A DNA stretch of 24,690 bases from positions 1 to 24,690 of IMG/VR virus record IMGVR_UViG_3300031857_001307. One strand, written 5' to 3'. Position 1 is the stretch's first letter; each line of letters opens with the position of its first letter. The position numbers and the translations under genes were made by a program. Source of the stretch: a virus. The notes beneath the pieces were generated by a model, which made no database searches, was not told the DNA's origin, and saw only the letters and a list, made by a program, of their open reading frames with translations. Shown here piece after piece: positions 15,437 through 21,285 of the stretch.

Positions 15437-16849
15437 TTATGCTATCTTTGACATAAGATCTTTCATCCTCATAAATTGAGGGTTTTCATATGTCTTTGAT
15501 TCAATTAAAGATGCTGAAGAACCAGTAGATACTGTTTTAATTAATTTCTTCTCAACATTCTCATTAATTGATTGTGCATTAGGGTTAGAAAGTTCATCTT
15601 TGATCGCTCTATATAAATTTTTTGATTCCTTCAAGCTATCAACATTATCGAACCTTCTCAAAATGTTTATTTTTTCTTTTTTTGTCGTGGAATGCTCAGT
15701 AAATAATCTAGTGGCATAAGCAAGATTAGAATTGAATACAGCAACTTCATTTAGTTTTTCTCTGAAAACATTTAGTGCTTTTCTGTATTCTTCATTCTTA
15801 CTTCTTAATACATTTACTTCGCTATCTAAGGATTCGAAAGTCATATTTCTATTTGGTGTTATACCTTTTCTTAACCCTCTACCTTCTTTTGATCCCATCC
15901 CATATGTGCGTGATGCTTCTTTTGTTTCTTTCTTCACAATTTTTGGTTTACCATCTGTATTCTCTCCTTTTGGAAAAACACTTTTTTTAACACTACCGGT
16001 TCCAACTGCTTTAACCTTACCCTTGAAAGCTTCTGGTTTTTTCTCGTCAAATCCACCAGTTTGTTTTTTGTAAGAGAATTTTTTAGCTGAACCCATACCA
16101 ACTCCTTTTGGTTTGATTGTAGATTTTTTTGGACTGTATGACTCATCAAGTTCGAATTCTTCTTCATCCTCCTCTTCTTCGTCATCCATTTCAATTTCAT
16201 ACATAACTTCTTCATCTTCAGAATCGAGGTCAATTTCGGATGATCCTTTGTCAGAAAAAATAGCGTCAATAATATCATCAATAGACTCATCTTCTTCGTC
16301 CATTTCTTCTTCGTATTCTTCATCCATTTCTTCTTCGTATTCTTCGTCCATTTCTTCTTCGTATTCTTCGTCCATTTCTTCTTCGTATTCTTCGTCCATT
16401 TCTTCTTCTGTTGATTCGCCAAGTTTTAATAAATACTCAACGTCAGCATCTGTGTCAGATAAGTGAATATCTTCACCATCCTTTTTAACTATAATGCCAT
16501 CATCTTCTCCCATGGATTTGAACACTCTAAGAATTTCTTCGTCAGAAGCGTCAGTAAGATCAATTGGTTCGTCAGTATCTACTGAATCGAAGTCCATTTC
16601 TACATTATCTACATCCATATCCATGTCTTCATCGTCCATATTCATGTCCTCATCATCCATATCAACTTCAGTATCTACATCAAATCCCATCTCTTCTTCA
16701 TCCTGTTCGGTAAGGGATTCTTTTACTAATTGTGAGATTTCTTCCTTCATAGTAGAACGAAGTATTCCTTTTGCATTTTCGGCAATTGCTTGTTCAACAT
16801 TTCGCATTTGAATAAGTGCCTCTTCGACTAAGTTTTTGTTGTCTTGCAT
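15437..16849 (-). CDS. 22: prohead core scaffold protein, T4 gp22-like
   Basis: A 470-aa protein, much longer than T4 gp22 (269 aa). The C-terminal ~120 residues carry the conserved part: FREKLNEVAVFNSNLAYATR, then LFTEHSTTKKEKINILRRFD. The N-terminal half is a very acidic extension, including MDDEDMNMDDEDMDMDVD and five tandem copies of an 8-residue EEEMDEEY unit (residues 148-187). Many LxE sites suit destruction by the prohead protease during maturation. A central Lys-rich segment with repeated GMGS/GTGS motifs follows. It forms the internal core around which the capsid assembles. It has its own start region: two ATATTTAT motifs and a terminator lie just upstream. Confidence 0.88.
   Translation of the reverse strand: MQDNKNLVEEALIQMRNVEQAIAENAKGILRSTMKEEISQLVKESLTEQDEEEMGFDVDTEVDMDDEDMNMDDEDMDMDVDNVEMDFDSVDTDEPIDLTDASDEEILRVFKSMGEDDGIIVKKDGEDIHLSDTDADVEYLLKLGESTEEEMDEEYEEEMDEEYEEEMDEEYEEEMDEEYEEEMDEEDESIDDIIDAIFSDKGSSEIDLDSEDEEVMYEIEMDDEEEEDEEEFELDESYSPKKSTIKPKGVGMGSAKKFSYKKQTGGFDEKKPEAFKGKVKAVGTGSVKKSVFPKGENTDGKPKIVKKETKEASRTYGMGSKEGRGLRKGITPNRNMTFESLDSEVNVLRSKNEEYRKALNVFREKLNEVAVFNSNLAYATRLFTEHSTTKKEKINILRRFDNVDSLKESKNLYRAIKDELSNPNAQSINENVEKKLIKTVSTGSSASLIESKTYENPQFMRMKDLMSKIA
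16289..16408 (-). repeat. five tandem 24-bp units in the scaffold gene
   Basis: Five in-frame 24-nt units encode EEEMDEEY four times and then a final copy ending in Asp. Copies are nearly identical at DNA level, which points to recent slippage or recombination and predicts length variation between related phages. Confidence 0.9.
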
Positions 16850-16870
16850 TAAAATTATTTATTTTAACTA

Positions 16871-16878
16871 ATAAATAT
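16871..16878 (-). promoter_or_regulatory. ATATTTAT motif (minus strand), proximal to scaffold gene
   Basis: Reads ATAATATTTATTAGTT on the minus strand, ending 21 nt before the scaffold ATG. Confidence 0.48.
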
Positions 16879-16936
16879 TATGAAAATGAAAAAAAATCGC
16901 ATTTTATATAAATGCAACAATTTTTCTAATTCATTT

Positions 16937-16944
16937 ATAAATAT
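16937..16944 (-). promoter_or_regulatory. ATATTTAT motif (minus strand), distal to scaffold gene
   Basis: Reads CAGATATTTATAAATG on the minus strand, 87 nt before the scaffold ATG and directly after the 16957-16982 terminator. It is a second copy upstream of the same gene. Confidence 0.45.
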
Positions 16945-16956
16945 CTGGGATAAAAA

Positions 16957-16982
16957 AAAAGGGGTTGAAATCAACCCCTTTT
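16957..16982 (-). terminator. rho-independent terminator between the DUF4494-like gene and the scaffold gene
   Basis: A 12-bp stem (AAAAGGGGTTGA / TCAACCCCTTTT) with a 2-nt loop is followed on the minus strand by a T run (16952-16960). It overlaps the stop codon of the 69-aa gene by two bases. It separates the portal-protease unit from the scaffold-capsid unit. Confidence 0.9.
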
Positions 16983-17190
16983 ATTCAAAAACTTCATCTA
17001 TTTTACTTTCTGACACCGCAGTTATTCGCCATTCTTGTGAAAACCCTTTATATCTTTCGGTGACTTTGGCTTCCACATCTGTGACGGAATATCCCTTTAC
17101 TAACTTCTCTTCACGTATTTTTTTAATTTTACCGGTGTTGTCGTCTAGTAAATCATACGTTACTTTTGCTACAAAATACTTTTCATCCAT
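16981..17190 (-). CDS. DUF4494-like small protein, 69 aa
   Basis: The sequence follows the pattern I recall for DUF4494, a small family from Bacteroidota: a start with FVAKVTYDLLDDNTGKIKKI, a central KLVKGYSVTDVEAKVTERY corresponding to the family's 'yLVdAxSFTEAEARI', and an end with WRITAVSESKIDEVF. Its function is unknown. It lies 6 nt after the prohead protease gene and just before a terminator, so it is the last gene of that transcript. Its place in a head operon is odd for a family otherwise known from host chromosomes, and it supports a Bacteroidota host. The assignment is from memory of the family pattern. Confidence 0.7.
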   Translation of the reverse strand: MDEKYFVAKVTYDLLDDNTGKIKKIREEKLVKGYSVTDVEAKVTERYKGFSQEWRITAVSESKIDEVFE

Positions 17191-17196
17191 ATTAAA

Positions 17197-17913
17197 TTAT
17201 TTTCCCAAAAAGTCGTTTAATTTTTTCATTAAATCAATAGAGCTACTAAAATCAGTGCTTGTGTTTTTGTATTTTTTTTCTTCTTCCAGGTTTTCATCAT
17301 ACTTTTGTCTGTCTTCTGGATTGCTAAATAGGTAAGCTCCGGGAGTTGATGGTGATGAAACCAAGTCAAAACATATAAGTTCAAAATCATCTTGAACTTC
17401 ATTTCTTTCTCCGACTTTCTTTAAGGAACCGACACCTCTTGATGATACACCCATGGTTACACCTTGTCTCATTAGGTTTGCTGCGACATCTCCCTTTGAG
17501 GATACAATTCCGCGCTCATGGAAGCCGGGTGAAGTAAGCAATTTTAATTTACCCATGAGAACATTACCATCCCACCAAATATCGGTTATGATATGGGATA
17601 CTCTATCCAAATCAATTAAGGAGGACTCTGGGTGGTTAAGTTCAGATGTTGATAATCCTTTCTTGATTAGGTTTTTATAGTTTTCCGCTTCTCTTTTTAA
17701 TATTTTTTCAGGATAGAATCTACCATTCCTATTGGGCGTGTTATATTTTTGGAGAACCGCATAAAATTCAAATGGATTTCTATAATCATGATTTGCGGCT
17801 TCTTTCAATACTTTGGCATTTGGTTCATAACTTGGAGAAATATATCCAGCATCCATTTCAACTAAAATGCCGTGTCCTTGTTCATTTGCTTCTAATATAC
17901 GTAAATTTTTCAT
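17197..17913 (-). CDS. 21: prohead core protease, T4 gp21-like
   Basis: A 238-aa serine protease of the herpesvirus-assemblin-like prohead protease group (family S78/U9 type). Probable catalytic residues are His94 in STSELNHPESS, Ser157 or Ser158 in GVTMGVSSRGVGS, and Asp183 in CFDLVSSPSTPGAY. It cleaves head proteins at (L/I)xE sites during prohead maturation. It carries such a site near its own N-terminus (VLKE before Ala-Ala, residues 35-38), consistent with self-cleavage as in T4. The length is close to T4 gp21 (212 aa). The ATATTTAT motif lies 14 nt before the ATG. It is followed closely by the DUF4494-like gene. Confidence 0.93.
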   Translation of the reverse strand: MKNLRILEANEQGHGILVEMDAGYISPSYEPNAKVLKEAANHDYRNPFEFYAVLQKYNTPNRNGRFYPEKILKREAENYKNLIKKGLSTSELNHPESSLIDLDRVSHIITDIWWDGNVLMGKLKLLTSPGFHERGIVSSKGDVAANLMRQGVTMGVSSRGVGSLKKVGERNEVQDDFELICFDLVSSPSTPGAYLFSNPEDRQKYDENLEEEKKYKNTSTDFSSSIDLMKKLNDFLGK

Positions 17914-17927
17914 TTAATCTTTTTAAG

Positions 17928-17935
17928 ATAAATAT
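17928..17935 (-). promoter_or_regulatory. ATATTTAT motif (minus strand), candidate late promoter element
   Basis: Reads CTAATATATTTATCTT on the minus strand, in the 29-nt gap before the protease gene. It ends 14 nt before the ATG. Confidence 0.5.
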
Positions 17936-17942
17936 ATTAGTT

Positions 17943-18389
17943 TCAAACTTTATCAATTAATTCTTTTTTAGTTGCTGAAAAATCAAAATATTTGTTTTGA
18001 ATAATATTGTATTTGTAGATGTTTTTAATGATTTTTTTAATTGCTTCTCGTATTTCGTGAGATTTGAATTCTATTGGATTGTTTGTGTATAATGTGACTT
18101 CTAAATTAAAAAAGGACCGCTTGCCCATCATAATTCCGCTCGATCTTAAATCCAAATCCACAATTATCCCCTTCATAAAAATTTCTTGATCCAAACTTTC
18201 ATTTATAATTAAAATCATGTCTCTTCTCAAACTACTCACAACTCGGCTCCAATTTTCATATTCTTTTTTTGGGCTCACCCACGATTGTATGTTCAAAAAC
18301 AAGGACTTAAAATTTTTGGCATCTACCGTCCCATATGATGTCTTGATTGAACTATACAAATTTAACTTTACACTTTTTCCCTTCTTCAT
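17943..18389 (-). CDS. hypothetical protein, 148 aa, in the gp68 position
   Basis: Not recognised by sequence. It has a basic N-terminus (KKGKSVKLNLYSSIKT), an alternating beta/alpha middle (IIVDLDLRSSGIMMGKRSFF) and a Lys/Ile-rich C-terminal helix (IREAIKKIIKNIYKYNII). No membrane segment or Cys cluster is visible. It lies between the portal and protease genes, where T4 has the small prohead core proteins gp67 and gp68 (gp68 is 141 aa). A core-protein role is possible on position and size alone. It is divergent from bS21 across a 97-nt gap that lacks the ATATTTAT motif. Confidence 0.72.
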   Translation of the reverse strand: MKKGKSVKLNLYSSIKTSYGTVDAKNFKSLFLNIQSWVSPKKEYENWSRVVSSLRRDMILIINESLDQEIFMKGIIVDLDLRSSGIMMGKRSFFNLEVTLYTNNPIEFKSHEIREAIKKIIKNIYKYNIIQNKYFDFSATKKELIDKV

Positions 18390-18486
18390 TAACTTTTTAT
18401 AACAAAATGTTTATTTTTTGTAAAAATATATATAAAAAAAAATGAATAGTCAAAGTATTTCTATAACAAAACAAATATTGTAAAGT

Positions 18487-18675
18487 ATGCTAATAGTTGA
18501 AATTAAAAATGGTGAAAGTTTGGAGCGAGCCCTTAAAACGCTCAAATCCAAAGTTATTAAAACAAAACAAAATAAAATCCTCTTTCAGAAGAAACATTAC
18601 GAAAAAAAATCAGTAGAAAGAAGAAATCAAATACAAAAAGCCATTTACACACAAAAAGTTAAAAACTCACAGTGA
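18487..18675 (+). CDS. rpsU: ribosomal protein bS21 homolog
   Basis: A 62-aa protein with the bS21 layout: a short strand (LIVEIKNGESLERALKTLKS) in which the 'E-x-x-x-x-ALKR-K' pattern is clear, a basic helix (KTKQNKILFQKKHYEKKSVE), then ERRNQIQKAIYTQK, close to the 'KPSVxRRxxxxxAxY' of Bacteroidota bS21. It is highly basic and of full family length. bS21 sits on the 30S platform near the anti-Shine-Dalgarno end of 16S rRNA and affects initiation. Phage-encoded bS21 proteins are known from metagenomic phages and may replace the host copy. The gene is on the opposite strand to its neighbours, converging with the 231-aa gene with a 9-nt overlap of the two ends. Confidence 0.87.
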   Translation: MLIVEIKNGESLERALKTLKSKVIKTKQNKILFQKKHYEKKSVERRNQIQKAIYTQKVKNSQ

Positions 18676-19362
18676 TTCAACCAGGTTCTTAATTTTAACA
18701 AGATTAAGGTGATCAAATGTTGAGTTTTCGATTTTTGTTATTGTTTCGGTAATTTTTTCTTTTGTCTGTATGTCAGATTCATTTTTCAAAATCTTATTTA
18801 ATTTTGAAAGGGCTTCTTCTTTCTTTTCAACAAATACGGTTTCCAAAACATCTGTGTTCTCTGAAATTAAATTCAAAAATTCTTTTTTGGAGTTTTCGTC
18901 CAAATTACCAACATATTGATTTAACGTTGAGTTGGCAATTTTAACCATTGTTTCTATTGGTAGTGCTACACTAGTTGATGATTTTTTATTTTCAGACATC
19001 AAAGTTTTAATTAAACTTTTTTTGGCTTCAACTCGTTCTTTAATATTAATGGATGAAGAATATACCAAAGCGTCAATATTTTTGTATTGGTTAGATACAA
19101 CACCATTTGTTTTTGGTAATTTAATTCCGGAGACAACCTCCTGAATCAAACTAATCCCTTCATTTAAATAATCCTTTGCTTCTTCCTCAGTCAAATTTTG
19201 CGGAGTGCTTAATTGGTCGTAGAGAGCGTATAATTTTGATAATGGTTTATCATTCAATACATAATACTTAAACTCTCTCAATAATTTTTTGAATTCTTTC
19301 TCATTATTATAAGATTGAACCAAATTGTTTTCTATAATTGATTTTATCTGTCCAAAAGTCAT
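18667..19362 (-). CDS. hypothetical head-region protein, 231 aa
   Basis: The family is not certain. It is nearly all helical and highly charged (SYNNEKEFKKLLREFKYYVL near the N-terminus, NIKERVEAKKSLIKTLMSEN in the middle, KKEEALSKLNKILKNES later), with coiled-coil character and no Cys. It directly follows the portal gene on the minus strand, with the ATATTTAT motif 16 nt before its ATG. In position it stands where T4 has prohead core genes 67/68. A core or portal-assembly role is inferred from position. Its 3' end overlaps the convergent bS21 gene by 9 nt. Confidence 0.75.
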   Translation of the reverse strand: MTFGQIKSIIENNLVQSYNNEKEFKKLLREFKYYVLNDKPLSKLYALYDQLSTPQNLTEEEAKDYLNEGISLIQEVVSGIKLPKTNGVVSNQYKNIDALVYSSSINIKERVEAKKSLIKTLMSENKKSSTSVALPIETMVKIANSTLNQYVGNLDENSKKEFLNLISENTDVLETVFVEKKEEALSKLNKILKNESDIQTKEKITETITKIENSTFDHLNLVKIKNLVESL

Positions 19363-19378
19363 TTTTTATATTTTACAT

Positions 19379-19386
19379 ATAAATAT
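19379..19386 (-). promoter_or_regulatory. ATATTTAT motif (minus strand), candidate late promoter element
   Basis: Reads GTAATATTTATATGTA on the minus strand; its first base is shared with the TAA stop codon of the portal gene. It ends 16 nt before the ATG of the 231-aa gene. Confidence 0.5.
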
Positions 19387-21248
19387 TACGAATTTAATAA
19401 CTTATCAAGTTCTTTTTCAATTTCAGACAAAGAATGTTGTCCGGAGTTCAAATCAATTATATTTTTCCCCTCAATAAAGTTGTTCTCAACAAGAATATTC
19501 ATGTCAGGAAATTTTTGTTCTGGTGCCAACTCTGGTCCTCCACCTGCTTCTGGACCGGGAGGTGGTGGTGGTGCTCCACCCAATAACTCTTCACCTCCTC
19601 CTCCTGGTGGTGGTGGAAGTGGTGCCGCACCGCCGCCAAATATTTCTTCACCACCTGGTGAAGTTTCTGCACCAGCTGCCGGTGTTGCTCCTGATGTGGA
19701 GCCGTATAACTTATCAATATTATCAAAGATTCCTGTTTTGGTTATTACTGTCGCAGTTGCTTTTAATTCTTCACCTACGGCTCGTTCAATTCTTTGTTGT
19801 TGTAAGTCTAATTTAACTTCGTCATCTGACCATCCAAAAATATGTTTCTTTGCCCAAGTTGAAGATGTTGCTTGAATTCCATTACCCGGATCCATCACAA
19901 GTTCTTTATATAGCGCAACTTTTTCTTTCCAAACATCAATCATTAATAAATCAGCTTGTTTGGATGGATTTGTTAATCCTAATGTAAAGTTTGCCAATTC
20001 ATCTTCAAATCCCAACAAAAACAAATGTATGATTGCTATTTTATTCATTTCAGCGATCATGCTTTTTTGGATTCTGTTAATTGTTCTGGCAAATCGTATA
20101 TCTTGTAATGATAAATTTTTTCCATCACCCACAACTTCCTCAAATCCCAAAAATGCTTTTGGAACTCTCAAAGCTGTTAATAATTTTTTCTGAATATATT
20201 CAATATCCGCAATCTCGGACAAGTTTGTCGCACCTGGCAAAGTTGTTATTGGATCCGGAGCAGCTGGGTCACGAACAGGAATAAAATAATCCTGATCCAC
20301 GGCCATCTGGTTAAATCTCATATCAACATTTCCGCTTTTACTATCAACAATTTGTTCTCGTTTAAACTTGTTGGCAACACGCTGAACGTATGCTTCAACA
20401 TCATCATCATTCATATTACCCACAAATACCTTAAACATTCTTCGTTCTGGAGCCCTTGATGTCCTATAAATCAACATGGCATCCTCAGACAACAATAATT
20501 GTTTCCAAATTCTTCTCGCTTTTTCAAGCATAGAAGTTCCATAAGGTAATTTTCTATCATCACCCAATAAACGGAAATGCGCGATCTCCCAAGATTGGAA
20601 CTCCATATTTTTGTTTTTCCAAGTGAAGTGTAACGCTTTTTTATCCTTATCTAGTTCTTTTGTAATGTCAATTGATATTTTACCTTCAGTTCCAATTTCA
20701 TGTCGCTCAATCTCTATCGTTGGTAATTGCTGACAACCCACAATTCCTTTCTCTGGATCCAATTTCAAATAAACAAAGTTGTCCCCATACTTACAAGTGT
20801 TTCTTGTCCACATGGGTAGGTTTGTGTTAATATCTAACGTATTATTAAATAAATCGGCAAGAACTGCTTTTATCCTTTTTGACTCAGAATATATTTGTAA
20901 AATGAACCCATCCTCATTTGGTGTTGTTGATTCTTCGGAATAGATGTCTAATGCCGCCGATATTTCGGGCGTATACTCCATCGATTCGTAATCATATTGA
21001 GCCGACAATCTGTTCGGTTCATAATAGATTGCTTGGGAATAAAGGTTGTTTTCAACCTTTTGCCAGTTAGATGTTAAATAGAAAGTTTGTTGAGCTTGGA
21101 GCTTTTCTCTTTCGTATTCTTGCTTATCTTGAGTTCGGAGTAATTCCTTTTTGTCAAACTTAAATGTTGGATAGTCCTGATTTAATAATGAATTAGGACC
21201 TAGTGTTTTGGATAATCTTTGCCAAACCGTTAAATTATTTTCTGCCAT
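19386..21248 (-). CDS. 20: portal vertex protein, T4 gp20-like
   Basis: A 620-aa protein against 524 in T4. Portal blocks are YESMEYTPEISAALDIYSEE near residue 85, NTCKYGDNFVYLKLDPEKG near 150, and a stem/wing region with RTSRAPERRMFKVFVGNMND. The extra length is mostly a C-terminal Gly/Pro-rich tail (about residues 520-571, with PPPPGGGGEE and GGAPPPPPGPE), then a helical end (SEIEKELDKLLNS). The dodecameric portal forms the DNA entry channel, nucleates head assembly and docks the terminase. The low-complexity tail probably faces inside or is disordered. It follows the terminase gene directly, with no sheath or tube genes between. A GTATTTAT motif lies 29 nt before the ATG. Confidence 0.94.
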   Translation of the reverse strand: MAENNLTVWQRLSKTLGPNSLLNQDYPTFKFDKKELLRTQDKQEYEREKLQAQQTFYLTSNWQKVENNLYSQAIYYEPNRLSAQYDYESMEYTPEISAALDIYSEESTTPNEDGFILQIYSESKRIKAVLADLFNNTLDINTNLPMWTRNTCKYGDNFVYLKLDPEKGIVGCQQLPTIEIERHEIGTEGKISIDITKELDKDKKALHFTWKNKNMEFQSWEIAHFRLLGDDRKLPYGTSMLEKARRIWKQLLLSEDAMLIYRTSRAPERRMFKVFVGNMNDDDVEAYVQRVANKFKREQIVDSKSGNVDMRFNQMAVDQDYFIPVRDPAAPDPITTLPGATNLSEIADIEYIQKKLLTALRVPKAFLGFEEVVGDGKNLSLQDIRFARTINRIQKSMIAEMNKIAIIHLFLLGFEDELANFTLGLTNPSKQADLLMIDVWKEKVALYKELVMDPGNGIQATSSTWAKKHIFGWSDDEVKLDLQQQRIERAVGEELKATATVITKTGIFDNIDKLYGSTSGATPAAGAETSPGGEEIFGGGAAPLPPPPGGGGEELLGGAPPPPPGPEAGGGPELAPEQKFPDMNILVENNFIEGKNIIDLNSGQHSLSEIEKELDKLLNS

Positions 21249-21277
21249 GGTATAATCTTACTTAAATGTTTGATAAT

Positions 21278-21285
21278 ATAAATAC
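21278..21285 (-). promoter_or_regulatory. GTATTTAT variant of the repeated motif (minus strand)
   Basis: Reads AAGTATTTATATTATC on the minus strand, starting at the base after the terminase stop codon. It ends 29 nt before the portal ATG. It has one mismatch to ATATTTAT. Confidence 0.4.

Noticed and set aside
16113-16466. Plus-strand Ser-rich open frame opposite the scaffold gene
   Set aside because: It is the antisense of the GAA/GAT-rich acidic repeats; the serine runs are a by-product of the scaffold codons.
18390-18486. Promoter or RNA gene in the 97-nt gap between the 148-aa gene and bS21
   Set aside because: The gap is very AT-rich with no ATATTTAT motif, no stable hairpin and no clear host-type promoter; a promoter must exist for bS21 but I cannot place it.
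19480-19875. Plus-strand Pro/Gly-rich open frame opposite the portal C-terminus
   Set aside because: It mirrors the portal's Gly/Pro tail (GGT/CCA codons). The portal frame is conserved and continuous, so this is a shadow.
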